From positions 2,006,163-2,070,162 of the forward strand of contig JAQFVV010006312.1 of NCBI GenBank assembly GCA_028023455.1: DNA of 64,000 bases, in the 5' to 3' direction. A program made the translations under genes and the position numbers. Below the pieces are notes generated by a model. It made no database searches. It saw only the letters and a program-made list of their open reading frames with translations, and was not told where the DNA came from. This DNA is from Epiperipatus broadwayi (lineage: Eukaryota; Onychophora; Udeonychophora; Euonychophora; Peripatidae). How positions within the stretch are numbered: position 1 is the first letter of the stretch; each line of letters opens with the position of its first letter. Shown piece after piece: positions 23,641-35,009 of the stretch.

Positions 23641-24860
23641 ATACATAAATTAATTTAAAATATCACAGGAGTACATATGTTTAGAAGCAATATTTAATAA
23701 AAACAGAATAAATGCTAATAATTCATTAATAATAATACACATTATAGTGTGTCCCAGAAATTTAATTTCTTTTGCTAACCAAATACACTTTGAGACATTG
23801 AGTCTAATTCTGAATTTATTTAATTTTTGTATATGGTGTTTACCCATTTAAATCAACTGGATTTCACTTTCAATTATAAGAATATTGTCCAAATATGTTA
23901 TAATTTCTTCTATTCTTCTTAAAAGTCTTTCCACTTTAGCTTGAAAAATATTAGATACTATTGTAATTTTATATGATAACTTTTGAGACTTAAACCAGAC
24001 CTATATGCATGTTTTTAAAGTAACCTGGTTGCACTAACAGTAACTAGGATTTGGTAAAATGCTGACTGCAAGTCTAATTTGGCAATGTATGAAGCTTTCT
24101 GTAGAGAGGCTAATACTTATCTTACACTTGGTATGGAATAAGTTTCTTTGTTAATATTTTCAGCACTATTTTATAGTCCTGATATCTTGTATGTGGTAGT
24201 TGCTTTTTAATGCTCAATCTCAAATGTACCACCTATGTAGTTATTGCAGGTGTGAAGTAAACATTTAATTTTTCCTTTAATTCCTAATATTAAACATTTC
24301 ATGGTCTGCCTTGTTTATATGTATGGTTGGCTTAATTTTTCTTCTATATTTTTCACTTCTAGCACATGCTCTAGAATAGTTTCATATGCTATGCTATTCT
24401 TCATTCAATGGCAGAAGCATAATTTAGTGTAGAATCACGTAGAAATATTTGTCTAAATTTCTCATTTCCATATCCCATAATAACTGGTCTAACAGCATCT
24501 CTTCTAGGTAGTATTTAAATCCAAATTCCTTTGATAATTAGTGACTATATTTTGGACAAAGTTGATGGCTTAAAATATAAATTTAATTTTTGCAGCAACT
24601 GTTTATATGAAATGTCTTTAGGCAATTTTGTGTCACATTTATGATTTTCTAATTGCAGCACATCCTTTCCCAACATCCACATCATAATAGTAACTTCCAA
24701 CTTATTATCTGTAATACTATTAATTATCACATATCTTTAAACATGACTAACATATATTTGCCATTGTCCTGGATTATTTACAGCTAATGACATTATTATA
24801 CTATTCATTGCCATGTTTTGTGTCCATGTTGTTTAACACAGGTTTTTGAGACTATGCCAA
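23640..24860 (-). mobile_element. Ty3/gypsy retrotransposon relic (gag and RT fragments)
   Basis: On the reverse strand, from high to low coordinates, 24730-24545 reads a gag-like segment (LENHKCDTKLPKDISYKQLL, then YFKPSTLSK). 24120-24060 reads SLQKASYIAKLDLQSAF, the RT block with the first catalytic Asp. 23900-23880 reads ITYLDNILI, where the family has YLDDIL. 23847-23740 reads LNVSKCIWLAKEIKFLGHTI, the conserved KC...FLGH block. Frames shift and stops are frequent, and the gag-to-RT distance is too short for an intact element, so internal sequence is lost. No LTRs were recognised. Confidence 0.8.
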
Positions 24861-25515
24861 TCAATGTGTACAAAGCCGTACTTGACCTTAAGCAGCTGTA
24901 TGCTCATTATATTATTTTGGAAATAATATACAAAGAAAAAAGTTTAACTTAATAATGAGTTTATTATATAGAAATATATAATATTAGTAGCTTGTTAGTA
25001 TTTTTAACTAGCAGCTTTCTGATTGAATTTCATAAATTATATTAGTCTTGACTATGCATGCATAGTTCTTTATAATGTCAAACTATAATTCTGCATTTTT
25101 TATTACAGTTCTTTATTTTACACTGTTAATTCTCCTTCATGAACTTTTCACCACAATCTTTAGCATATTTCACTGCGCACAGACTGTTGGGTTTAACTTT
25201 ACTGTTCACATTATAGTTAGCACTGAACTGTTCTCTATGTTCATAATATGCTGCTGTCATTTTATCTAGTCCATTTTGTTTTTATATATAATTTGCATAA
25301 AACAATTTTAATATTATCTTTTTGCAAATTAATATAGCAAGATTAATTTGGTAATTTGCATAACTTTACTTATTATGCATTTTCATTATTTCTAAAATGA
25401 TTTTTAATGTCCTTTATATTGACTAATTTTACACACACATGTAACTTTATTTATTAAACCACTAAATATCACATGATCACTATTTCTTATGCTTGCTCAT
25501 AACTGTTATTAAAAT
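24861..25515. other. AT-rich intron segment, no feature
   Basis: AT-rich, with one short hydrophobic plus-strand ORF that looks like chance. Nothing else was seen. Confidence 0.5.
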
Positions 25516-25706
25516 AGGCAAAACTCTCCATACAGTAGTGCCACTTAGATCCAAGGCTCATCACTGATGAAAGCCACAAGCTAGAAACTAGTCTGGGGAT
25601 ATTGGATGAGTAGGCACTAGATAAGTATTTTATGCACAAGCCTACTGGCATCAATTGATTACTCTGGTTTGCATTGAGTGGCACTACTGTGTGGAGAGTT
25701 TTGCCT
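25516..25706. mobile_element. MITE with about 31-bp terminal inverted repeats
   Basis: It starts AGGCAAAACTCTCCATACAG, continuing TAGTGCCACT, and ends AGTGGCACTACTGTGTGGAG, continuing AGTTTTGCCT. The ends are complements with few mismatches. The 191-bp body lacks an ORF of transposase type. The target-site duplication is unclear (A/T-rich on both sides). Confidence 0.85.
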
Positions 25707-26240
25707 GTTTTTTTTAGCAATTTATTATTTACACAATTTAGCAATACATAGCAGTTTAGATGACCAAATTCATAATCAAATCATTTATATTATTTCTGAA
25801 ACTATAAAACAAAAAATTATGGAATGATTAAAGAATCAAAATATTATTCATTAATTTTTGATACTAGATGGACATAAGCCTTAATAATGAATAATTAACT
25901 ATTATTATTAAATTGGTTCTTCTCAACAAATATATAAGTTTTGTAGAAATTTATGAACTTTTTTCAGACTTTCAATTTGTAATTGATATAACTTATCAAG
26001 AATTAATTGATTTTATTATAAATTTTTAAAATTATTGTATATTAATATTTTAGATTTATCTGACAAGCATATGACAATTGTGCGAATAAATTGGGTAAAC
26101 ATATTGGTCGCTAACAAAAGATTATTGAAATGAATTCTAAAGCTTTTTTCATTCTATGTGCTGTATATTCATTTCATATGAAATTCTTGTTTTGGAGTAA
26201 TATAGAAACTGTACATTTATTATTCATTATTTATATAAAA
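25707..26240. other. AT-rich intron segment, no feature
   Basis: No exon, repeat pair or element end was recognised. Confidence 0.5.
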
Positions 26241-26602
26241 CAGGGGGCTAATAAAAAATATTACAAATTTCAGTTTAAAACTGCTTTCTGCAACTATGTG
26301 GGGAAATAGAATTAAAGTTATGAGAGCTTAAAAAACATTAAAGAAATATATCGGATTCTTTTACATATTACTGAAATGACATCAATGATAGAATTCTGGA
26401 GCTCAATCTGATAATTATCAGACAACTCGAGAATTGAGGTCTTTAGTATCAACTTTTATAACATAAGAAGCAGCCTGATATATTTTTTTAATGTTAATTC
26501 TAACTGGTCTTTTTGCTTCAATTTTACTTTTCCATCTAATAGCAGAAAGCAGTTTTAAATTTAAATCCATAATCTATCTTTTTAGTGTAACCCGCTTTTT
26601 AC
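26241..26602. mobile_element. MITE-like element with about 60-bp inverted ends
   Basis: The left end CAGGGGGCTAATAAAAAATA, then AGTTTAAAACTGCTTTCTGC, is complemented at the right by GCAGAAAGCAGTTTTAAATT and then TAGTGTAACCCGCTTTTTA. The inner part of the TIR is nearly perfect; the outer part is diverged. No transposase ORF. Confidence 0.7.
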
Positions 26603-28631
26603 AAATAATAAAAAATAAATATACAATTCCTGTATTTCTCTAAAAAAGTTAACAGTTTCAAATGAAATTTTAGCTGCATTATTAATTACTGATATGGGAT
26701 AAAAAAGGTCTTAAATTTATTTCAATAATTTTTTTGGAGTTCAAAAAAGCAAAAAATGTTTGAATGCAAGTATTACATGCAGACCTAGTCTGAGGGAGGT
26801 GCGAATGGCATAAGACCTGTTTTTATCAAGGCCTCAGACCTATGTGAAAAAATAAAAAAATAAACCCAAACATTTTATTAATTTTTTTTTCCCGAAACAA
26901 CATTTTATTACTTGCTAAAATATAACTACGTTTCTTTAATTATTATTTTTGGCCAAAATTTGTAATTTATAGGTCTACATGCAAAGTAATACAATTGTAA
27001 CGCACTGTTTCTGTGATGGTACAAATTTTCCGCGATGTACAACATATATGCCTAAAGGTTTTATAATGTTCTGCTTTTGTTTATGTGAATTGCAAATAAT
27101 ATATAATAAATAATTATTTATATATTATAAGTACCAATTTGTGCTTTGAGTAAATAAAATAATAATATATATATAATGTCTTTTTTTTGTTTTGGTTAAT
27201 TCTAATTCAAAATAAATAACTTTTTAACGAAGAGAATCTTTCTCGATTTGAATTATACTAATTGTGAAGCCATACATCTATACGTGCAAATAAAATAATT
27301 AAAAAAAAAAAAAAAATCTACGTGTTTTTTTAATCTAATGTTCTGGAGTTCCTACAAAAAATTTTTACACTTCGCCCGCGTTTTCTCGGTTAATCGAATT
27401 CTAATTAGCTGAATCAAAAAATGATGCTAAACAATATCTTTATTTTTGCAATTATCGATACTGTTTATCTGTTGCGGAGAAATTTGTATGGTTAAAGCAA
27501 TCCAATGAAGACTTCAAAATTATTTGTGATATTAAGAAATTAAAAAAATGGAGTTATGAAGATTGATTAAAATGCTGCAAAAATATAGATGTAAAACTAT
27601 GCTACAATAAAAATTTTAATAATAGAAACATTAAAGGTGTGTCTCTATTTGAGGAAATATAAACCTTATTGTGTTTTATAAAAACTGATATGTTTCTTCA
27701 TGCGGTGTTAAATTGTATATATCAAAATATATTAAGTGAGATTTTTCCGACTGCTCCAGATGTACTGCGCATTTATTAAGCTTTATACTTATTTGGTAGC
27801 TTTTGATCAAAGTCATTTTTTCAATTAAAAATTATAGTCAATTATTAAACATTATTTACGATTTAATTAAAAATTTTGTAGGCGCCAAAATATAGTTAAA
27901 AGAATGTAAATTAAATGGTAATAAATTTATAATTTATTTAATATTCCACTGTTTCTGTATCTTTTGTTGAATAAATTTTTTTAAAATAAATTTTGTTTTA
28001 ACTTACACATTTTTTTCACGAAATTGATGTCCCTGGAATTTAACTTTCATAAGGTCGAGTCTTAGCCACGCGGCAGTCCTAATTGTATCTATAAACCATT
28101 ACTGTTTTTTTAAAATAATGTGCATAAACTTTATTAGTGAATAATCATATAACGTTTATTGTTATTTAAATTACCGATAATGTAAAATAGTTTATTAAAG
28201 ATAATTTAGCTTGGTTTAATATTTAAGAAACATTTTTTTTTTTTTAAATATTGTATAATTTTTTTTTAGATTAAAGCCATGTACATAAACTCCATTTTAT
28301 TTTACGGTTTTGAAATTTAACTAAATCTAGCTTCTTTAATTTGTGATAAAGGAAGTGAAGGCATGAGCCATTTAGCGAAGTAAGAAGAGTAATTGTCTCA
28401 AGAACTGAATGTTTTTAAATTGATTCACATAAAAGAAATAAAAATAATTCTGTTTCATCATTCGATTGGAATTGCTGAACTCATTCTGTCATCTTGATGC
28501 TCAAATATTAACTTCAGAGGAACTTTTCAGTACATCTTGAATTCTATTTTATTAATATTTATGTATATACGCACGTAAATATATATTACAATTTATGATT
28601 ATTATATTTAAATATATATATATCTTGTTAG
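26603..28631. other. Intron segment, AT-rich with a few CpG-containing patches
   Basis: Patches near 26760-26850, 27365-27415 and 28020-28085 have more G, C and CpG than their surroundings, but I could not assign them to any gene or element. The stretch ends in the acceptor TATCTTGTTAG before the next exon. Confidence 0.5.
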
Positions 28632-28835
28632 ATATTTCAAGCTGCGGATAGATCCCATTTTTTAGATGATGTATTCAATTTAGCTAAAGCAGATTATCTG
28701 AATTACAATATCACTCTTAATTTTGCTACATATTTAAAAGATGAAAGAGATTTTGTACCATGGATAACAGCTGTAACTGAACTGTCTTACCTACAAAGTA
28801 TTTTTAGTAAAAATGATACGATAAAGGATATTCAG
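28632..28835 (+). CDS. M1 aminopeptidase exon 2 of 5 (ERAP1-like domain)
   Basis: The exon is 68 whole codons, phase 0 at both ends, with acceptor TTGTTAG and a strong donor CAG|GTGAGT. It begins IFQAADRSHFLDDVFNLAKA, the helical-domain start seen in aminopeptidase N-like proteins (family pattern ADRA.LIDDAF.LA), followed by YLNYNITLNFATYLKDERDF and VPWITAVTELSYL, matching the conserved YL..E.D..PW..A...L block. It continues exon 1's NKKNHT-type end (IIKKNHT) without a gap. N-glycosylation sequons (NIT and NDT) fit an extracellular location. Start and end are fixed by the splice sites and by homology on both sides. Confidence 0.92.
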
Positions 28836-29119
28836 GTGAGTAAATTTATTTTAACTGCTAACGAAATAAATATTGTAATATATTATATAAAAGTTTATTT
28901 TTTAAATGTCCAATTTTTAAAGCTATCAAGAATCAAAATTCACAGAGATTAGAAAGAAATATGAATACTTGTCAACTAGCAGAAGTTATTTTGTTGAATG
29001 TGTGTTAGTGTAAGGATATTTTTAACAAAGTTGTATGTAAGTTTAATTGATTTTTAGTAAGTTGCTACTGAAGATTTTTTTTAAATTTAAAAACAGTGAT
29101 TTATTTAAAAAAAAAAAAA
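28836..29119. other. Intron start, no feature
   Basis: AT-rich sequence with an A13 run near 29107-29119. No element end could be defined. Confidence 0.5.
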
Positions 29120-29343
29120 GATAACATTTTGGAGACCTAAGGCTGGAAAATGTAGTTATAGTTTGATCGGTTTTGAAAGAAAGTAAAGTTTTTAATCCTT
29201 CTGTGCAAGGGGATTTGAAGAGTAGGGGAGGCAGTATAAAGTCAAATATAGAATAAATGACTTGGGAAATAAGAAATATTGATGGCATTTGTATTCCACA
29301 ATGCATATATAATTGACAGAAGAAAACTAGGCTTGCTCTGATA

Positions 29344-30196
29344 GAGTGTACTGTGTGTGATGAGGTTTATCACTTGAATGTTTGAATAAGACTAGGTAGT
29401 AGGTAACAGTTTATGGATATGTAGAGAGTGTGTAAATGTGATAAAAGAGGTGAGAAAATGGTTTCTAAGTGTAGATAGTCTAAAGAAAAAGTTAGGGGAA
29501 AGGGAGCAAAATGCAGTTGAAAAAGTTAGGACAGAGTACAGTTTTAGTCGAGTATCAGGAGATATGGGTGAAGAAATTAGTAATGCAATGGAGATGGTTT
29601 GCCAAAGAATGAGTTAGATAGAGGAAGAGGTGAATGTAGAAGCAAAATTAAAATTGTTAGAGATGAAGTGTGACCAGATAAAGCAATTGTTGAGTAAGAA
29701 TGATAAGGAAGTAGATAAGGAGGTCCAGAATGTGGTAGAAAATGTTATGGATGGAGCTGAGAAAGTAGACTTTGAGGCAGTATTGATAGGAGATTCATTA
29801 ATTAGACAATGTGAGGATATAATTGCAAGAGAAATAGAAGCAGGTATGTAAGAGTATGTTTGCCTGGGGGATGTGACAGATAAAGTAAAAAAAGGAAGGT
29901 AGTAGAGATTATATGTTATGGTAGAGAATAATAATTTATCAGAACCATCAGAGAGAGTAATGGATGAGTATGTAAAATTGATTAGGAATTTGAGTAAGAT
30001 TAAAGAAAGAGTAGGGTTGGTTGGATTATTACCAAGATTTGACAAAAGATATTTGTTAGATAGGGCATGTTCTATAAATGAAAGATTGAAAACATTGTGT
30101 GAGAGAAATGATGTTATGTTTGTGGATGTGTGGGATTGGTTTATTGAAAAGAGGGAGTTATATAGTAAAGATGGCTTGCACTTAGAAAAACAATAA
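29344..30196 (+). pseudogene. CR1 ORF1: PHD finger plus SGNH/GDSL esterase, broken
   Basis: 29344-29373 reads ECTVCDEVYH, the Cys/His core of a PHD finger, followed by a shift. 29630-29851 is coiled and charged (KLKLLEMKCDQIKQLLSKN) and then reads VLIGDSLIRQ, with the nucleophile Ser of the GDSL block at 29795-29797. After stops near 29850-29902, 29918-30196 reads ENNNLSEPSERVMDEYVKLI, then VGLVGLLPRFDK and FVDVWDWF, and ends KDGLHL, holding the Asp and His of the esterase triad (30170-30181). The catalytic residues survive although the frame does not. In CR1 elements this esterase acts in the ORF1 protein; its role in transposition is not settled. Confidence 0.8.
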
Positions 30197-30419
30197 AGTG
30201 AAGTTTTATGGAGTCTGACTTATAAAGAATATAATTCGAGAAACTTATAAAAGGGGGTGGGGTTTTTAAATTGCAGTATTATCAAAAAGAAGAAGAATGG
30301 ATGGGATGTAAGAAATAAGCAAAGGGGAGTTGATTTAGATACAGGTGTATATGTGGAGAGGGAATGGGTATGCAAAATTAATGGTAAGCAAGTTATTTAT
30401 AAATGTAATGGAGAAGAAA

Positions 30420-31250
30420 GAATCAAAAGAATTTATAAAAGAGCATTGAAAATGAAGAGCTTGACATATTAGCAGTAATGGAAACATATCTAAGAGAAGA
30501 AGAATCTGTTCTGGAAGATTTGGTATGGCAGGGTATAAATAGAAAAAAATAAAAAAGGGGTGGTGGTATATGTGTTATATCAAAAAAATATTTAAATACT
30601 GTTAAATGTCAAGAACATTTGTGGTTTAAAATAAGGTTGGGAAGACAAGAATGGATGGTGGCTATAGTTTATATAGCTACTGGAGATAGTCAAACTATAA
30701 TGGAGTGGAACAGTGCATATATGAATGTCTCGTTAAGGATATACAGTGTTTTAAAGAAAAGGGAAAGAGAATAATGGTTATAGGAGATATGAATGGACAT
30801 ATTGAAGAAATTGATGATGTTGATAATAAGAATGGACAGCTTTTGAAGGCATTTTGTCAGAGAGTGAATTTGAGCATTGGAAATTTATCAAATATTTATG
30901 AGGGACAATAAACATGGTCTAGAAATAATATATTCCACACAATAGATAATAAAGTACGGAAAATTAAGATGTTTGATAATGAAGAGAGAGTATGTAATAG
31001 TGATCATAACTTCTTTGTAATAGAAATGGTTAGTAATGTGATGGAGAATAAAAATAAAAGTAGAAACAAATGTAAAAGATGTGAATGGAGAGTGAATGAT
31101 AAGAATAAGTTGGAAGAGTATAAAATACAAGTTGATAAAACCATGGAAGAGTTGGTTGGGGATAAGTATAAGAATTGTTGTGATGAAATAGAAAAAGTGG
31201 CAAATAGGGTTTTAGGTGAGAATATTCAGAATAATAAAAGTAATAAGAAA
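30420..31250 (+). pseudogene. CR1 ORF2 endonuclease region, broken
   Basis: LAVMETYLREEE (about 30470-30505) carries the catalytic Glu of EEP nucleases. MVIGDMNGHIEE (about 30774-30810) carries the D-x-N motif, and SDHNFFVIEM (about 31000-31030) the final SDH. The three blocks are in different frames with stops between. This nuclease would have nicked target DNA; the copy is dead. Confidence 0.78.
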
Positions 31251-31713
31251 TGAGTGTTAGTAAAAGTGTAAAAGAGACAAAAAATGCATGCAGAGAATAT
31301 AAATGGGCTATTAAAAACAAAGAAAGTGAAGAAAATATTAATGCTAAATGGGAAAAGTACTTAGAAAAGAAGAAGTTGGCTAAAATAGATAATTATAGAG
31401 AGATAATGAAATTAAATAGTAATTTGTGGGAGAATATTAATAAAAGTGGAAGGAATGGGAGTAAAAAAAATTGGAATTACATTAAAAGGAGAAATTTAGG
31501 GGGGGAGATAGTATTACTAGATGAGGGAATAGAGTGTAGCTCTAGAAAAGAATTAGAGAGAATTTTAAATAGGTGTGTAATGAATATAGAAAAGATGCTA
31601 GATGTGAAGGACAGAGCGATAGAAAACATAAAAACATATAATAATGGGAATATTAAGTTTATAATATAATACACCATATACATCTTAAATGATACTCTAT
31701 AATGCAGTTTAGC

Positions 31714-31901
31714 ATATGGTTTACAGAAAATGAACTGAACGAGGCAGGGAAGTAATTGAAAAGTGAAAAGGCAAGAGGTTTAAATGGATGGACAGCAAAG
31801 ATGGCAAATATGGTTTACAGAAAATGAACTGAACGAGGCAGGGAAGTAATTGAAAAGTGAAAAGGCATGAGGTTTAAATGGATGGACAGCAAAGATGGTA
31901 A
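31714..31901 (+). repeat. 94-bp tandem duplication inside CR1 ORF2
   Basis: ATATGGTTTACAGAAAATGA occurs at 31714 and again at 31808, and the two 94-bp units differ at about two positions. Since 94 is not a multiple of three, the duplication itself shifts the frame. Confidence 0.95.
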
Positions 31902-33475
31902 AGAATTTAGGGCATAGGGCAAAAGTAAAGCTATTATCATGTTTTAATAAGATGGCACAGAAGGGAGTTTTTCCAAGTAGTTGGAGTAATACAAGAGTAA
32001 GATTATTATTTAAAAGAAAAGGTAAGGATCATAGAAAGTTAAACAGTTATAGATTGATAATGGTAACATCAATTTATATAAAGCTTTCTCATATATAGTG
32101 GCTAGAAGATTTGCAAAATGGATTGAAGAAAATAACGTAATGGTGGAAATGCAAGGATGTTTTAGATCAGATAGGCATGTAGGAGATACTTTATTTGTAG
32201 TTACATAACTTATGGATGTGAGAAGGTATTCAGGTAGACAGTTATATATGAATTTTTTAGATATAGAGAAGGCTTATGGTAGGGTAAATAGAAATAGTTA
32301 TGGGCAAGTTTAGCAAATTTGAGAATTGATGAAGTTTTAGTGGATATTATTAAGAAATTATATGAAAGTAATTACTATACATTTCAATTAGGGGATATAG
32401 AATCAGTTAAAGTTAAAAATGGGGTGGCACTAAGGCAAGAATAGGTCACCTATTTTGTTTTTGTTGTATTTGAGTGAAATGGAAAGAGCAATAGAAAAAC
32501 TAGGAAGAGGGATAGAGATACCATTAATAAGTGGCAAGGGAGTATATACTTTGTCAGGACTTTTTGCAGATGTCTTTTTGTGTGCAGAAAGAAGAGAAGA
32601 TGTAGAAGTTATGCTGAGAACATGTGCAAGGATGGGTAAGTAATTGGGGATTACATTTAGTGAAGAAAAATCAAATATAATGATGGTTAATACTGGGGAA
32701 AGAGATGACAATTTTTATTTTATTGGAGGACATAAAGTTTAGTGCAGTGAATAGATATAGTTATTTGGAAATCTTCTTAAGTAATCAGAAAAATTGCTTG
32801 GATAAATAGGAAAAAAAAAATAAATGAAGGAAAGAAAAGAAAGAGATTGATAAAGAAATTAACAGTGTTTTCATATAATAAATATGATGTAGCTAGAATT
32901 GTATGGAAGGGAATTGCAGTACTAGGTTAACATATGATGATGTGTTATGTATTAGTGGGGTATTAGATTACTTACAAAAAGTACAAAGGAAAGTAGGAAA
33001 CATGCATTATATGCAGATGTGTGGACAGCAAAGGAGGCAATTCAAGGAGAAATGGGATAGTCAAGTTTTTATATTAGAGATGCAAGCAAAATGAAAATGT
33101 TTGGTAGATTGCAGTTTATGGATAATAAAAGAATAGCCAAAATAGTATTTAATTGGGTTATGCATAAGGGACAGGCAACAAAATGGGTGAGAAAGGTAAT
33201 GCACTATGCAGAAGATTTGGATAAAGAATTTATATCAGTGGACCTGTATAACAGGTGGGATGATTGTATTAGGAGGATTGTTTAGTGTTATAGTGATAAG
33301 GAATGGAATAGAAGAATAGATGCATTAATAAAGAATAGGGAGTTGGAGATGGAGAGTAAGAAGAGTTTAAATATATATAGAAATAAATGGAGCATTGAGT
33401 GTGAGTTAATTTATGATAATAGCAAGGAAAGTAGTTTATTGTTTAAGGCTCGAATGGGATCTTTAGCAACATGAA
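31730..33475 (+). pseudogene. CR1 ORF2 reverse transcriptase and C-terminus, broken
   Basis: GLNGWTAKMVKNLG leads into an RT with KGVFPSSWSNTRVRLLFKRK, then LNSYRLIMVTSIYIKL. 32100-32290 reads FAKWIEENNVMVEMQGCFRS and YMNFLDIEKAYGRVNR (block A, with the second family Asp changed to Gly). The active-site box reads FADV at 32563-32574 instead of FADD, so the polymerase would be inactive even if the frame were repaired. 33300-33475 is a C-terminal segment ending LLFKARMGSLAT. Confidence 0.8.
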
Positions 33476-34020
33476 ACTATACACACACATGCTTTAGTAT
33501 ATGACTGCTTGTTGTTAACATCATGGTAGCATTGTTCAAGAGAGATCACATCTATCATTAATGAGGCAGAGGAAAACACTCAAATCATTGCAGAAATAAC
33601 CAAATGGCAGGTGTTATCTATCAAAAATGTTGGTAGATATTAATAAGCAACCACATGCATATAAAACTGAAATTTGTGTTTACATATGTATGTAGACATT
33701 GAAGCAGAATCACCACTGATGATGAACATCATCATGTTTTTATTGTTATATATATGGAAAGTATAACATAGGTTATTATATATACAATTTAAATAAATAT
33801 TAAATAGATGATAGAAATATATAGATGTTTGGCTTTTTTATTTTATATATACATATATATGTATATAATAATAGGAATACACACACATGATTAACCTTTA
33901 TATTTCGTTTTATTTTATTCTGAGAATGAATTTTTATTCTATTTTTACTTCTGGATTAATAATTATAAATTTAGTTTAACAAAGTTCAAAAATAGAACAG
34001 TTATTGAAGTATTTTATATT
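33476..34020. other. Unassigned repeat-like sequence
   Basis: The CR1 homology stops and is replaced by AT-rich DNA with (CA)n, a small palindrome GATGATGAACATCATCAT near 33718-33735 and TA-rich tracts. No coding signal. Confidence 0.45.
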
Positions 34021-34049
34021 TTGAATACAAGTATACTGAACTTTTAGAT

Positions 34050-34765
34050 ATAATTAGAGAGGATTTGAGGACAGATGTTCAAGATTCCTTTAGATATCCA
34101 CTCCATCTTATGTAATCAATACACATGACCATATACATGTGAAAAATATAAATGATCTCCAATATATGTATTTCATGCTGAACCAGGACTCTTTAGTTAG
34201 TCCAGATCATCATCTTTCACACATATACAATCAGTGCTCAGTTTATATTAAGATAAAAAATCTTCAAACTTTAATGGACAGTCTTCAATCTTCTCCACCC
34301 TCCAACTCTTCAGTCATACATATTATTGAAAATCTGAAAGTGGAATAGTCAAAGCTCTTATTGTTGCCAATATTGTTGTCATATCTACGAACCCTTTAAG
34401 TCATTGTGACACCTCATATATAGAACCTTAAGACCATTTAAATACACAGAAGAGGGATAGGTAGAATTCAGGCTGAATCTGCAATATTTTGGATATAACT
34501 GTAATGTATATACTGAATTTTTAGATGTAATTAGAAATGATTTGAACAAAGTCTTCATCTTATATAACCATTACACATGATCAGATACATGTAAAAAGAT
34601 AAATGGTCTCCAATATACATATTTATGCTGAACCAGCACTCTTCAGTTGGTCCAGATCATCTTCCACACATCTATTATAATCAGTGCTCAGTTTATATTA
34701 AGATAGACATGTAGAAGATGATGATCTCGACCAGTTGATAGATGCTGATACAGCATGAAATATAT
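34050..34765 (-). repeat. Family A dispersed repeat, reverse orientation, about 1.5 units plus an inverted end
   Basis: Two successive reverse-oriented units show CACTCCATCTTATGT, CATATACATGTGAAAAA, TCATGCTGAACCAG, TTAGTCCAGATCATCATC and CAGTGCTCAGTTTATATTAA (34100-34260 and again 34540-34705). The copy ends in a short forward segment near 34715-34765 (TGATGATCTCGACCAGTTGA, CAGCATGAAATATAT), making a foldback. Confidence 0.75.
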
Positions 34766-35009
34766 ATATATATAAGTTCCAACCAGTAACCACCTAAACA
34801 TTCACAGTAAAATATAGTAATCAATATTTCTGACTGCTGTCAAGGCAACCTTCACACCTTTTAATAGCAAGAATGGAAATCCATTCTTACTAATGGTCCA
34901 TTGCGTATATATGGACACTTAAAGCTTGCAACTTGACTACAGAGTATGACATATTGATACAATGAAGTTTAAATAAACCTCTTTAAACATAAAATAAACA
35001 CACACATAT

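Larger units (their letters stand above)
29120..33475 (+). mobile_element. CR1-type LINE relic with PHD, SGNH esterase, endonuclease and RT remnants
   Basis: Domain remnants appear in the order PHD finger, GDSL/SGNH esterase, EEP endonuclease, reverse transcriptase and C-terminal region, spread over all frames with many stops. An ORF1 with PHD and esterase domains is an established trait of CR1-like non-LTR retrotransposons. The sense strand is strikingly G- and A-rich and C-poor, opposite in skew to the LINE at the window start. The 5' border is uncertain. The 3' end stops abruptly near 33475 within the C-terminal region, where unrelated repeat sequence begins. Confidence 0.82.

Noticed and set aside
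29614-30045. 143-codon minus-strand frame, Ser/Thr/Leu-rich
   Set aside because: It is antisense to the CR1 esterase region. The C-poor sense strand makes stops rare on the opposite strand.
30888-31320. Minus-strand hydrophobic frames, Tyr/Phe/Ile-rich
   Set aside because: They are complements of Lys/Glu/Asn-rich CR1 coding sequence, not membrane proteins.
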